From Lepidonotus clava (lineage: Eukaryota > Annelida > Polychaeta > Phyllodocida > Polynoidae), in the NCBI GenBank assembly GCA_936440205.1, contig OW387140.1, forward strand, positions 34,841,659-34,905,658: 64,000 bases of DNA. The letters run 5' to 3'. A model generated the notes under the pieces. The model worked only from the letters and a program-made list of their open reading frames with translations, had not been told where the DNA came from and did no database searches. Shown here piece by piece: positions 48,101 to 61,189 of this stretch (its first letter is position 1; every line of letters begins with the position of its first letter). The translations under genes were made by a program, and so were the position numbers.

Positions 48101-49807
48101 TTTATCATGCAAAATAGTTCTATTTTGGTTGTCTGTGGGCCTATAGGTATGAATTATTCTCCTTTCAGATTTTGTATTCTATTCTAACGATATTCATATA
48201 CAATGATTGTGCAGCACTATTATGATCACATCTCATATTATGGTAAATCGACATATCAATCCTCTTTTGAAGATAATGTCTATACAAATTCTCATCTCAT
48301 TACTATTCCCAGGTAGTAGGGATGTTCTTCGATCAGAATGCACATATCTTTGGTTCATACATGGGCGAGAAGTCCAACAGCCAGATGAAATTCATATTTA
48401 GTTCACCATTTTGACTATGGAGACCCAAGTTACCATGTTTTGACTTACAATCATAGGCCCCGAAGCCGCCCAAATTACAGATCATTAATTTTAAATGGAA
48501 CAAAATGCCCTTTCAAATAACATAAAAATAAACCATGTCCATACTTGACATCATTTTACCAGGTGATGATTTTGTAAATCAGTTTGTTGAACTCAGCCCT
48601 TGGTGGGAGCTGCTCTCTCTGGTGTCGTGAGCTTAGTGAGCTGCTCGCGTGGCCAGCGGTGGGCCAGAGATCGGTGGGGTTCTGTGGATTATCTAACTGC
48701 TGAGTCCGAGCATCTAAATATACCCCAGGCCTTGTTTTATCATTTGGCTCAGGCTCCTGGCGTGTCTCGGCGGCGTAGGCCAACCAGCCAAAGACTACCC
48801 CTCACCAGATCTCTGCACCGGGTGTCGGGTTACTAAATGGCAAACATTCTAGCAGTTCCCAATTAAATGTGTTAATTCCTTTCATAATTTCCGAACAATT
48901 GTTTTGATAATATGTACACGCATATTCGTTTTCAAATGAAGACTCGTCAGAATTCTACACTAGATATCAGTTTGGGGGAAACATTCTAGTAGTTCTCTTT
49001 ATTATTTTTGTTAATTTTTCTTCGTGATATTTTAAAAACAATGGTTTTATTACATATACACTCCGTTTAAATGATGACTATCCGACAACACATGCATTCA
49101 AGATTTATCAGGTTACTTGCACTGGGCCTAATTGTTCTTGTTTAGGTTTGGTTAGTTTATTATTTTTTTTTTTTTCCCAAATATCCTAACAAAGGTTTTG
49201 TTCAATGCAGCATTCCGGAGGTATAGTATACGTATGCAACACAATAATTAATCAACGGGCATAGTCAAAGTATCACAAGCAACAAAGGTAAATCCCTTGG
49301 TCCATGAGCAGATGTACTGTTGGGGGTCAGGAGTCCACGGGTCCAGGGGTCCAGGGGGAAATGACGTGCAAACTAACAACACATTTGTATTAAACATAGA
49401 GGTTTATCTCAACAAAGACTTTTTGAAATTGCTTGACCCTCCCACCGGAAGCTCATGAGTTATATACATCTCTATAGTTACAGATTATACTTTGGAAATA
49501 TCTATGCCTACTATCATCTAATCCAAATGTAGGTCTAATCCAAATTTAGGTCTCCCATCCAAGAATGTTAAATTTAGGTTAAACATGCGCTCATGGACAA
49601 GCAACACAGATGCCCACTTAATGAAACGGAACTCAGCCATGGATGTCTGGTTTTCTAGACGAATAGTACTAGAAGCCCAAATACGTATGTGTCAAGGTGT
49701 AGACAGCATTGTTATTCATATGCTACAACCCCTAAGGGCGACAACATTGTCTGATCTAGATAACATAAACAGATGGTCCGTATATCTCGTTCCCTCCACA
49801 CCTGTCT
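45136..49807. other. Upstream Go-alpha intron, left part: no exon seen
   Basis: Searched on both strands for Go-alpha exons 2 and 3 (GAGESGKST and IIHEDGFS-type sequence) without success. Short frames here lack protein-like composition. An RFX-type word GTTGCTATGGTTAC lies at 47910-47923. Confidence 0.45.
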
Positions 49808-50480
49808 AAGGCCTGTATTCCACTAGGCGATTCCACTGGCAATTTGGTGATTTATGACTTTTTTCCAATGGTATGGCAAGGAACCATCCAACATGTCGTT
49901 TGAAAGAGAATTTTCAAAATTTCCCTTTTTGATACATATTGCATGTCTATTGACACCCAAGTCAGTCGAGACCTTTTGCTTTCTGTCAATGAAATTGACT
50001 ACGGTACTACTACAATTACTAACCCCTTTCAAATGTGTGCTTATTTCACTTTCACTTCTTCACATGTTGTTCCAGATGCAATCACGAATACCTGATTTGC
50101 CCAGAGGTTATATTACACTATCTGATTGTATTCGCGATTTCGAAATCGCCAGTATGAATAAGGGCTATCCATAAAATTTAACATACACAAAGCAAGCCTT
50201 CAACATTTTCTTCCAAATGATAAGTTACATGCATTTGATCCTGTCACACTCGTAACGACACATGGAAATAACGCCATCCCTGGTAAAGTCAAAATGGCCT
50301 AGTGGAATATATTCTTTAAGTGATTGGAAATAAGTACATCCCTGGTGGTCAAAATTGCCTAGTGGAATAAAGACTTTGAGTAATTGGAAATAACCACATC
50401 CCTGGTAGTCAAAATCGCCTAGTGGAATATAGGCCAAAATAACCACATCACTGGTAGTCAAAATCGCCTAGTGGAACATA
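49808..50480. mobile_element. MITE-like element with multiplied right end
   Basis: Left end AAGGCCTGTATTCCACTAGG, right end its complement TCGCCTAGTGGAATATAGGCC near 50414-50435. The right side carries four tandem units of 50-63 bases, each with ATCCCTGGTAGTCAAAATCG and CCTAGTGGAAT (50270-50480). No coding capacity. Confidence 0.75.
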
Positions 50481-51780
50481 GACAAAAACCACGACAAGGG
50501 GAGGAGGTATAAGGGCTGCTGCCCTTGGCTATGATATTCGGCCTCCATGATAATCAATGGCCCAGCGGATGTGTGAGAATTGATTAGGTTAACAAAGGCC
50601 TGCTCTCGGCTAGTTGACACAGTCGGTGGCCGGCCACCTTGTCCGGCTGGGTTTGCTGTGTCCATAGATGTAACCAGGTTTTAAACGCCGTGAGAGAAGA
50701 ACATACGGCGTTAGCAATCAGCCTGCAAACCTGCCTGGCTGCCTGCCTGACGACCGACTGCCACCACCTCAACCCGAACCCCTACTCCAGGGTGGAGTTG
50801 GGGGGGAGGGGGGAGTACTCATTAATGGTTTGGTTCATAGCCTTCCTGCATGGCCTCAGGCTACAAAGACTTAATAATTATGAGCTGGTGAAAGGTTATT
50901 ATTTTAAAAGGACTCACTACAGAATGGCAACACCTGACAATAATTAACCGTAATATAGGCCTAACTAATAGGGAAAATAATGATAGTCAGTAAATTATTT
51001 ATCTGGCAACCAAATTCCGAGAAAAAACCTCGACCATGTTAGAATTTCAATATCACTACTAGTTTATTTCCAAAAAGCGCCTGAACGATCAAACGTTTAT
51101 CTATTTCATTTATTTTTTGATAAGTTCATTAAACCAGGACATATATAGCTATGTGCTTAATATGTATACAAGAACCCGTAGATTTATGTTGAAGTTTTAA
51201 GAGAGTACCCCCTTCCGCCAGTTCTATATACCCCATACTACTCAGTCGCCAAGACATCCACCATAGTTGACATTATGCAACAAGGCCGGCTTATCGATCT
51301 GTGGGATATTGGAGTAGGTGCACCGACACCAACCCCCTTAGATCAACGAGTTAAGGTATTTAGTTTTCTCGGCTGAGACTGCAATAATGGCGAAAATCAC
51401 CGTTCCCTTATGGGAAATCAATGCCTCAAGACTATGATCGATTCTTGATGAACATGTTGGTAGCCAGTGCTTGTCTGTAGGCCTACAGCAATAAGGAACT
51501 GAGAGATCAAATAAGTATATATAATTTCTCAATTATTCAGTCTATTCCATATGGGTGATACCACATAGGCCTAAAAGATAATATGCACATGCTCATTTAG
51601 TCATTATATATGCTCATTTAGTCATTAAAGTGCCAAAACCTCTACGTTTTTTGCTAACTACAAATCACATCGGAAAGGCCAGCCATTTGAACCCCTTGAT
51701 CTGAGGTCTACACCAGTCATTCTCCCACAATAAACCACTCTCACTCGGATTTCCTTTGTTCTAGCAGTGCATTCTCAGGT
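50481..51780. other. No gene seen
   Basis: Unique-looking sequence with a Cys-rich but non-conserved short frame near 50650-50770 (CCTGCCTGGCTGCCTGCCTG microrepeat). TAGGCCTA words at 50956, 51478 and 51566. Nothing else supported. Confidence 0.4.
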
Positions 51781-51925
51781 GATAATGCACTGCTACTGTG
51801 ATAATGCACTGGTGGCCTCAGATAATGCACTGGTTCTCTGAAATAATGCACAGTTGCTGATTTGTTGTTCAAATTTACTGCTAAGAACACCCAATTTTGA
51901 ATTTATGAAAAGTTTAACATGATGT

Positions 51926-52005
51926 GCAGAGCCCAGGATTGAACCATAGACCTTTGGATTCATAGTGCCACAGCCTAACCACTACCCTACCAAGGCAGCT
52001 GTTAG
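51926..52005 (-). repeat. tRNA-like segment (SINE head or tRNA pseudogene)
   Basis: On the minus strand GGTAGGGTAGTGGTTAGGC resembles a pol III A box, and GGTTCAATCC, 29 bases further on, matches the B box. Stems do not fold into a full cloverleaf by eye, so it is not called a functional tRNA. Confidence 0.6.
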
Positions 52006-52645
52006 AAGTCCAGTCAGTTTTACCTTTTATCCATTGTTGATTCATTTAGTCTGTTCTGACCCAGATTTACCCTTTCATTGAGTTTGGGTGACTAGTGAGG
52101 TGGGATGTAATTACAGTCTATGACTGTACACTCAGTAGGCAATCAACACCCCTTTCACCCCTCTCCTCTCCCCCTCCACCCCTCTCCTCCCCCTCTGCTG
52201 GCAAGGAGCTTCACTCTGCCACTTTGACACATCAGGTACTAGAGTGATCACAGGGTTTTACTTCTAGTGGGGAGGGTGATTCGCTGCAGAGTGGAGGAGC
52301 GCTGGTCAGAGCACAGGTGGGGGCTCTTGATGGGGGGATCCGAACGTTGCATGTCAAATTTAAGAAATACTAATGTCACATGTCATTGTCACTTACCTTT
52401 TTCTTATGTTGCATTGGAATTTAAAAAATACTTATGACCCTTTTCATTTTATTAATAAAGCCTATTTCATTATTATTAGGGCATGTGTAACTCTGTTGAA
52501 TTTAAGAAAATGCCCATTGCGTATTTAGTGGTCTAGGGCCATCCACTAAGGTCATACAGTGAACTTTTATATCAATGAACATGAATTAAGTAGTGAATTC
52601 AGAAGTTCATAAGGTACCAAGGGGCATAAGATACTTTCTCTCGTG

Positions 52646-52763
52646 GTTTATGTCAGATAATGGACTCGTAGTAGTGCATGGGGTGGAATAATGCACTCGC
52701 CCTACGGGCTCGTGCATTATTCCACCCCATGCACTACTACTCGTCCATTATCCTACACATAAC
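52646..52763. repeat. Foldback with arms of about 55 bases
   Basis: Left arm from GTTTATG through GATAATGGACTCGTAGTAGT and GGGGTGGAATAATGCACTCG. The centre is GCCCTACGGGC. The right arm mirrors it to CCATTATCC and CATAAC. Pairing is close to perfect apart from a few bases. Confidence 0.92.
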
Positions 52764-53688
52764 AAAACTGCTGCCTCCCGTCTCTTGTCTCCTTTGTTGT
52801 ATGATAGCTGTTATTAGAGTGTTACACATCGATGTTCCGCTGTAGTGGGTAGCCTACACCAATTGTTGGACCCGATTAGAGAATCATCCCTCATCGATCT
52901 GCGCACAAACAGTTGGCGCTGGCAGGCTTTGTCAGCAGACGACATTTGGTGCCAAAGCGCGGGAAATGCCCGGCTCGCGGTCGTCTGCCTAACGACGCGT
53001 GTCGGAAAACACCATTGGCTCTCATCATTCACGAGGGGGTGAAGTGAATACAATATGTGTGTTTGATCAAGTGCCAGGCAGGCGGCTGGCTATTTATAGC
53101 CAACACCTCCAGTCTTTCTTGTTAGTGTCTGACTGAGATTTAGGGCCCGACTCTCAACCCAATTCTTCCGCCATCTATTTTCTCTACTCTTTAGCCAGAC
53201 CATGCACATCATTTCATTCCATAACACACGACGTCTAAATGATCTTTAAATGTATCTGGATTCTATGATGTAAAAGAATCCAAAACGTCTTTTTGAATAT
53301 AAGAAACCTGTAACTGAATTGGCGCGGTATTCCCAAATATTTAGAATTAAATTCTCATATCACCTACAAAATCCGTGTGTAATTCATATAAAAGTTTGTG
53401 TAGAAGAGGTTTTATTGTAATTATTCCGACAATCCTAGGCATACAATCGCCCGTCCTTTCCCGAATCTTTTCGGAATCTCAAGGATCCACCCCTGGGCTT
53501 GATGAAACAGAAACGGGGAAGAGAAATAGAGAGAGGACTGCCTTGAAATCAGGCTGGCATGGTGCCCGAGGCGCGGGGCCGAGCCTGGCTGCACGCGCCG
53601 GTTGCATTTGGCAGCGCGCCAACGACCAGCCCTGCCTCCGAGCATGCCAAGCCTGGAGGAAATGTGGGAGGAGGGTGTGGGGGAGGGG

Positions 53689-55521
53689 TGTTAAGACATT
53701 AAGTCGCAAAAGACCCTAAATCGCAAAATTGTGTGACTTAGGGCCATTTTGCGACTTAGGATCACCCAAAGACCCTAAGTCACACAAGAAAACCTTAAGT
53801 GGTGAAGACACTAAGTCGCAAAATTGACATTGACCCAAAGTCGCACAAATTAATGTTAAGTAATAGCCTTACAGCCTATTGATCAGGTAGCCTATACAAT
53901 GGCGGATCCAGGGTTTTGAAAAGCTAAGGGGGGGGGGGAGGGCGCTATTGGAAAGATTTTTCCTTTTCCGAAAAAAAAGGGGGGGCGCACCCCTTGGATA
54001 TGCCAGTGGTATAAGTCAAGCTAAGAAAAAGAAGGGTTGAGCCCGGGTGTTGATATGGGTGAAAAAAGTAAATGTCACGACATGGGCCTTTTCTTAAATT
54101 TGACATGCTACATGGAGGATTCTTAAAATCGACATGGAAAATGTAATTATAGGATGCTAGGCTACATGACAATTACTTTGACCTACTTCTGACCGGTGCT
54201 GACCGTGGGCCAGCGCGGGTCCTGAGCACACGTGTTGGAGGGTCCTCCAGCTCCCCGCTGAGCGGCTTCTCCCGGGTCAGGCCTTTGAAGGGACCATAAA
54301 ACCCGGTAGGAGAGGGGCGGGATATTCTCACCAACAGTACCTACGTCATTTGCGCGGGAAAACGGCACCAGACACTGGTCCTGGACCCTGACAGAGCCGT
54401 GTGGGCCGGCTATATTCTATAGTAAAACCAACTGTCAAACTGTTTAATTTCTTTATAGGAGGTGCTCAGACGAACACATACATGTAGGGGATGATAACCT
54501 TCAAAAGCAGTAAACTTTCATAATAAAGATAAATCAGTCGAAGTAGTACAAGGGTGGGGGCCAGGTTCTGTTGTGGGGGTTGCACCTTCCCGGGACCGGG
54601 GAGGGGGCCCGGGAGGGGGGGTGACCTAGTTCTGACCGGGCCTGACCGCCGGCCAGCGTGTGCCCGGTGGCACGTGTTAGGGTTAGTCTGACGTCAGACT
54701 GTTGGTGAGTGGGCAGACTGGGAGGAAGGACAGGGTGAGGTTGTTATTGGTGGCGTATGCACCCTGTATGACAGAGAAGCTTCCCGCACCAGCTTACCCA
54801 GGTCCCTATCTAAACTTAGTAATCCTCCCGGGTTTTATGGCACCTTCAAAGGTTTATCCAAGATGAGTAGGGAGGATGTGGGGTTGGGGAGGGGAAAGAG
54901 GGAGTGGGGACATAGTGGGAAGATGGAGGGGGATGGAGGGGGTGGGAGGATAAACGTAAAAGTAGGATGACATAATGAAATGAAAGGGTCAGGAGCCCAT
55001 ATTATTAGATATTTGAAAAAAGAATAAAAAATCGGGTTCATGCGTAGTGTCCCCTGCTACGCCACATCCCAGTGTCAATGAGCCTGGAGGACCTACCGGG
55101 GTTCATTACATTCTTTATTACCTAAATACCCAAAGTAGTGAATTGTGTCACATAAAGTTTATTCCACATACTTTACATAATAACCATGAACGACTTTTGA
55201 TATGAACAAAGGAAGTTACATTCTTATGCTACTTTTCCTTAACTGACTGAACACATCCCTGTCTTGAATCAGAATAGACACATTATGTATGCTTAGGTTT
55301 TGGTACCTTAACTATCCCAACTACATATCAATTATCCAGCATAACAGTAGTGAATTTGTCAGTTAGGGTCCATTTTGCGAGTTAGTGTCTTCCGGTGCCC
55401 CTAAATGGTTAAAGGTTTTGACACTTAAGGCCTTTGCCAGTTAGTGTCCTGAGGGTGGCATTAAGTCACACAAAATAATATTTTGCGATTTAGGGTCATT
55501 GTGCGACTTAGTGTCCTAACA
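53689..55521. mobile_element. 1.83-kb inverted-repeat element with 5-bp duplication AGGGG and nested inserts
   Basis: Begins TGTTAAGACATTAAGTCGCA and ends TGCGACTTAGTGTCCTAACA. AGGGG is found at 53684-53688 and 55522-55526. Each end holds several further ACACTAAGTCGCA and GACCCTAAATCGCAAAAT words, so inverted similarity reaches about 150 bp with gaps. Inside are a MITE (53897-54008), a GACATG-type repeat (54066-54140) and two direct repeats of about 65 bp (54179 and 54626). No transposase. TGT...ACA termini recall Ginger elements, but their duplication is usually 4 bp. Confidence 0.85.
53897..54008. mobile_element. MITE of the GGCGGATCCAGG type nested in the 53689 element
   Basis: Starts CAATGGCGGATCCAGGG and ends CCCTTGGATATGCCAGTG. 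Flanks CTATA and GTATA match at four of five bases. It must be younger than the element that holds it. Confidence 0.7.
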
Positions 55522-57229
55522 AGGGGCACGCTGATGCACTCAGCCTGTACCAATGACAGACACCAGCAACAGATATAATACAGGGCTCTTTCCCCAGACC
55601 CTTTTAGTAGTTGTAGTGGTGGTGGGAGTAGTAGTGGAAGCCTCCGAACCTCTACGCAATCTACTGGCATAGTGGGTTTATGGTTCCTCGTGCTTTTGCA
55701 AGACTATTCATTGAGTTCTACCAAACACAAGGTGGAGTTATTTTTATTTATAGTTTGCAGAATTCATAATTTTACATTAGGAAGAATGTAACCGGCCGAA
55801 TATTAATTTTAAGTGTATAAGTCGTCTAATTGGTAGAATTCAATCCCCAAATGGTTTTCTTTCCACTTATAGTTTCCTCTCTATTCTGCTATCAGTGTCC
55901 TGAAAATGTTCTGTGCGCTACTTGATGAATGGGTGTAACAAGTAGGATGTCTATTTTTAGAACTGCGGCAAGTGCTCTCACCATAAAAAGTGTACATGCG
56001 ATGGATGTAAGTAGTACATAAAGAAGTGCTTTGGGGCAGGTAACAATCCACACGTATTTGCATTTTGTTTTCAGCAGCTTCTGCTTCACTTCTTAATGTA
56101 ATTTCTTTTCTACATAACTGTAAGTAATTTAATCAGTAACCATTGCTATACATAACTCATTTAACCAGAATTCGCGTGTACACTACCTCCCTGCTGGCAC
56201 TTCGAGGCAAACTCACACATGTTCCGGGAACGCACTAGGCAAGGAAGTGTCAAACTTGTATTATATAAAGGATAAGATCTATTCTTGTCTCCAAGTAGGC
56301 CTACATGATGTTCTGGGAAAGGGATGTACTGGACTAGAAACAGGTGGACTTGTCTCATATGAAGGGTACGATCTATTCCTGCCTACAAAGATGTTAAGTA
56401 CGATTATTTTAATGATTCTCCATCGTTGGCACTACAGTTCGCAATCACACTTTCCATTGACTTATACATTTTCCCTGGTAGGTCACTGGAAATCTGGTAC
56501 AGTTCTAATATTATTTTGACAGGGTCTACCAGATATAGGTGGATATTTGTGCCGGAATTGCTATAGGGTTAGACCGAGAAAGATATAAATGGAAAGACAA
56601 CAATGCGTTGCAAGAGAGGATAAGAAATGCACTGGAAAAAAGGGCTCCAGTTATTATGGGTAAATATACAAGGAGATTGCCTAGTTTGAGTGATTCAAAG
56701 TTTGCTTCGTGTGTGCCAATGGTGCTTCTGTCCATGTTCCATCCCGTCTCTACGGAAACCCTATATATAAGGTGACCCCGATACACATATTATTGGGATA
56801 TTGAGCAGACAACGTTATAAGCATTATATCATAATAGGGCCTACTCGTACCGTTGTCTGCTTGTATTGTACTAACGCACATATCCATAGAAGTGTTTTAG
56901 GGTAAAATGAGGGATTTATTTGGATAAAATGATTCGGATGAAACTGTTTGAAATTTCATACGCAACAGCTCTATTGATCAAATTCGAATGTCGATTTATA
57001 AATTGCTCACAAATGGCTGGCCTGGTGTAAATCGGTGGGTGTTAGGCTGGTCGGTAGTGGCCACACACCTGCCTACTGCTGACCGTGTTTACCTGTCCTT
57101 ATCTAATCCGATAAAGGGCGCCGACTATCGATTGACACCTATGTTGGTAACATGACGACCTGACTTTGCCTGCCGCCTCAAACGTGGAACCTACGCGACT
57201 ACAGCCTTGGTTCCCATCACCTACATTCA

Positions 57230-57352
57230 CACAGCCTGCATCAGTAACCATTACTATACATAACCCACAGCCTGCATCAGTAACCTTTACTATACATAAC
57301 CCACAGCCTGCATCAGTAACCAGTACTATACATAACCCACAGCCTGCATCAG
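57230..57352. repeat. Minisatellite, 36-bp unit, 3.4 copies
   Basis: Unit CACAGCCTGCATCAGTAACC plus TTTACTATACATAACC. Because 36 is divisible by three the frame stays open and looks like a 12-residue repeat protein, but flanks lack coding character. CAGCCTGC-like words continue loosely to about 57960. Confidence 0.85.
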
Positions 57353-58175
57353 GATGTATGCAGGTAGAATATGCTTGTGTTCCTCTTGTATTTACAAAGC
57401 CTATCAGCCTTTAATCATGATCAACCTACATGACAACAAATCTGCTTGTCACCCGCCTGTATGAGCCCTATCAGCAATGCATTTGCCCTGCAAACTTACA
57501 TATCAACCAAAGAAGAAGCCTGCCAGCCTGCATTGCCCTGCAATCCCATGCAAATATGACATTGTTTGCAACAACCTGTGTATCAAAGAAGCTGGCCCTA
57601 ATCAGCCTACCTGCGTAAACCCTACAAGTCCATTGCCTGCAACTACCAACCTGCCGACAAAGCAGCCTGCTATAATAATGCCTGCATATATATTGAGCTT
57701 CTAATCACCGTGCAACCTTGTGTCCTCCTACTCTTAAACATGTGTGATATTCATTATGCAAATTTTTTCAACTCCAGCAAGTTTGAAATTTACATGATTT
57801 ACAGGCCTGTCAAGCTGTATGTTAAACCACTAACTAACCTGCCTCTATTCTTGCATATACCCAGAAGAAACGTTTGTCATGTGCCCGCTTTTTATCAAAT
57901 ATTACTTCTCTGCAATCGATTCGTCTGCCTGCCACACCGCCTTCAAAAAAGCCTGTATGTAGAAACCTACCTTTATGCAGCCTATATTATATTGATGCTA
58001 GGACAAATATTGGCTTATAAATAACCATCCCATCGAGGGTCTGAACGGCCCTGTGCCTTTCTTGACATTACTCATGAGACCATTGTGAAAATATGGCTTG
58101 TAAATGTTATGAACATAAACAAAAATCAAACCAAATGTCTGACATTTCAATTACATATCAATCGTTTAGTATTCA

Positions 58176-58250
58176 AACTATCTGTATGTATGTTAACTTG
58201 TTAATAATCATAATATGATTATAAACAAGTAAACATGCATACAGATAGTT
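58176..58250. repeat. AT-rich foldback with 36-base arms
   Basis: AACTATCTGTATGTATGTTA pairs with the sequence ending CATGCATACAGATAGTT. The centre is ATCATAATATGAT. Only a few mismatches. Confidence 0.88.
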
Positions 58251-58617
58251 ATCATTTATGTCTATATACACATGTATATAAAATTATGATATTTACATAC
58301 ATATGACTAAGCACACGTGCAGTAAGTCATGCCTCGCGTGAATGAAGGAAGTGCGTCGTCAGCTCGGTTATAAAACGCAGCAGTGAGTGGCCAGTGATTC
58401 CAAATAGCTAGGCGTGAAGGCAGGTGTATTATTACATGCACGTAGAATTGCACCTGTTCGTGTTTGTCCACATTTGCTTATGATTATTTAAGCCGCGCTG
58501 AATCACAGTCCAGCATTGCAGGTGTACCGTAAAGTCTTAACGGGGCCGTTTACACAAAAAAAGCTAACCCAACATGAACAATACAAATTGCTCGTCTTTC
58601 AAAGGCAATGTTATAAT

Positions 58618-58793
58618 CAGGGGCGGATCCAGAGGGGGGTCCAGGGATCCTGACCCCCTCCTTTTGGTGGACCTCTAAACTACAAAAAGAGGGGAAAATA
58701 CTGCATGCATGCAAATGCAAGGGATGCCATCCCTTTTCATTACTTAGCCTATATGTTGACCCCCTCCTTTCAGAAATCCTGGATCTGCCCCTG
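58618..58793. mobile_element. MITE with CAGGGGCGGATCCAG ends and 5-bp duplication ATAAT
   Basis: Starts CAGGGGCGGATCCAG and ends CTGGATCTGCCCCTG. ATAAT stands at 58613-58617 and 58794-58798. Related ends occur at 29475 and 53897. Confidence 0.88.
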
Positions 58794-58799
58794 ATAATA

Positions 58800-60497
58800 A
58801 TCACTCACACACAAAATTTGGTTTTGTGATTCCAGTCTCTTCATACCTTTTGGGTTTATTACACTGATACGCGTACATTTTATTTTTTAAATTAAAAACA
58901 TATTTCTTTTAACATAGCCTTTGTGAGTAGACCTGAGCATTTATGAGCAGTTAGCTATTGCTCACCAAACGGTCGCTATACACAAACGCCCACGCTGCCA
59001 ACCCGCACACAGTCCAGCGTGCACACAGGTCGGTTAGGAGCCAAACAATGGAAGTGATCCATTCATCGGACCCCATGGACTTTGGACTCGGAGCAAACAT
59101 TGGCGCGAATTAATGAACTTTAGCAGGGGAGCGTGATATTGGCTGGTCCAGGCGACGGGGACCACTGGTCTGCCACAGCATGGGACTGCCCAGAATAGGG
59201 CCAGGAAACCACGACGCAATATCCATTTTTTGTTGGGATTTTGTTGTTTTTTTGTTGTTTTTTGCTTTTCAAATATCTTTTTATATGTGTTTGTGATTTG
59301 AGTTAATTACTAAAGCAGGGTTTTGTTACTGCTAGTCTGATACGTGGCTATATTGGTTGGCATATCCTATGATTCTGTATTGCAATTTTTTCTGTGGTTT
59401 CTAGGTGCAGCATCTGAATTCCTCCATAATTATGTTCAGGAAAAAACAGGATAGCTATTTTGTTTAGTATAATGACATTGTGTGTTTTGAGGACAGATAT
59501 TTCCAGGTTCTAGGAGAAGGACAATACATTTCAAACTTTGTAAATACCATTATTCTGCAAATATAAAGGATATGCATTAAGGAAGCTTCCAAATACCTGT
59601 TCCGCAGTCGACCCACATCACAAAAACCACAAAATTTATATCACATGCTTGTGATAGCGTTTTAAGCTATACATTTCTAATTCTATCAGTTATCAGTGTT
59701 CTCTTTGTATATCATAATTGTTCGGGTATGGAAACTGCAATAACCAAAAAATGACCGGGCGAAATAATGACCGAGAAAAACATGTTTTTCCTAATGTAAT
59801 ATCAATGTGCAGGCATACCAACAAACTACACATTTCATATTCATTCTTGGTTTCCTAGAAAATCAAGAGTAAATCTATGTACCCCGTGATTTGCATAAAG
59901 CTTAGGTACTAACCAAACTCGTTATCTCTTTTGGGTTGTCTGGAATATTCTGCAAAACATTTGCCACTCTAGTTCCTACAGTACCTGGGTGCAGAGATCC
60001 ATTTGAAGGATTTACAAAATCAAACTGGTATAGCCAATGAAATTTTGGGAAAGGATTTACTCATGATCTGTACATTGCTCTTAACGATGTGGACGATGAC
60101 CAAACGGATTAGTATTCATACACAAAAATCCAGATTTCTTCTTTTATATTCTATCAGTTCATTCACAGGTACCTGTTATATGGAAACTAGCCAATGGCAT
60201 ATCGCGATATACTGGCATATATATATATATATATATAATTTTCTCTGGACGATCAGGTAAATGAGTTATAACTGCCCGTATGAGGCGATGACTTGAAACT
60301 CGTTTTTTCAAAAGTCTACATATTTCTAGTGGTTTCTATGGTTTATTTATTACCATGATACAATACGAATGGAACCTACCCGCTCGATATGACATTTCAA
60401 TGTGTTTCAAACGTGCACCGAGACTAGAGATCACGCTTGTAATAGTATTGTCCTATAATGTCCGGTCAACCCGTTTATGCTTGCAGTGCATTTTCAC
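58800..60497. other. No gene seen
   Basis: AT-rich sequence with an (AT)n tract at about 60219-60236 and a T-rich GTTTTTTGTTG run near 59233-59262. No exon-like frame recognised. Confidence 0.4.
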
Positions 60498-60667
60498 GGG
60501 GGAGCACTCCATTTAGTACGTCTGCACATTTTCAAAAATCTCATACCTCCCTCCCCCTCCCCCGCCGTGGCAAAAATATGCATTGGATTTGTACATGAAA
60601 GTATTCACGTTTTCACAAATTTCGTACCCCCAATTAATGCGTACATGTATACTTAATGGAAGGCCCC
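60498..60667. mobile_element. MITE with CTCCATTTAGTA ends, copy 1
   Basis: Left GGGGGAGCACTCCATTTAGT, right complement of GGGGCCTTCCATTAAGTATA. Inside CACATTTTCAAAAATCTCA and a C-rich block. Same family as 60852-61018. Confidence 0.75.
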
Positions 60668-60851
60668 AGGGTGTGATGCATAATCGCCGATTAAATTAAC
60701 CAATATGTTGGTAAAATTTACTATGCCCCCAGCTATATCTCGCACTTACGATGGTAAATTGGAAGCATGCTGCAACGAAAACCATCGTATTGTTTGAATA
60801 CAGACTTTACACTGGGCTAGCTAGCATATAATTATAGTCATGGTCATGTAA

Positions 60852-61018
60852 GGGATCTTCCATTTAGTAGGCCTACGTACGAACATTTTCAAAAATCTCA
60901 GACCTACCACCCCCATCCCCCTCAGGCAAAGATACGCATTGAATATGTACTAGAATGTATGCACATTTTCAAAAATCTCAGACCTCCCTTGATGCGTTTA
61001 TACTAAATGGAAGGCCCC
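60852..61018. mobile_element. MITE with CTTCCATTTAGTA ends, copy 2
   Basis: Left GGGATCTTCCATTTAGTAGG, right complement of GGGGCCTTCCATTTAGTATA. TAA at 60849-60851 and 61019-61021 fits the 3-bp TWA duplication of Harbinger-type elements. Confidence 0.78.
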
Positions 61019-61189
61019 TAATATCACCGCGCCTTCAACCCATATAATACGGTTACCCACACACCCTCGATATATATGCATCTCCTTTGGGGTCTTCCCA
61101 TGCAGTAGTCTTATCCGTGGCCGATGATATAACCCAGGGTGTAGCCCGCTTCCCATTCACCACCCACTCCCCCCCCCCCCCCTCTACAA

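Larger units (their letters stand above)
51782..52763. repeat. Repeat region with ATAATGCAC words, tRNA-like segment and terminal foldback
   Basis: ATAATGCAC occurs four times at 51782-51851 and again in both arms of the foldback at 52646-52763. A tRNA-like segment lies between them. The shared word suggests these parts belong to one repeat of about 1 kb, but outer borders are not clear. Confidence 0.55.

Noticed and set aside
51926-52005. Functional tRNA gene
   Set aside because: A- and B-box-like words are present but acceptor and anticodon stems do not pair; better read as a SINE head.
57166-57414. Apparent 12-residue repeat protein (QPASVTFTIHNP units)
   Set aside because: It is a 36-bp minisatellite kept open because 36 is a multiple of three; no splice sites or conserved flanks.
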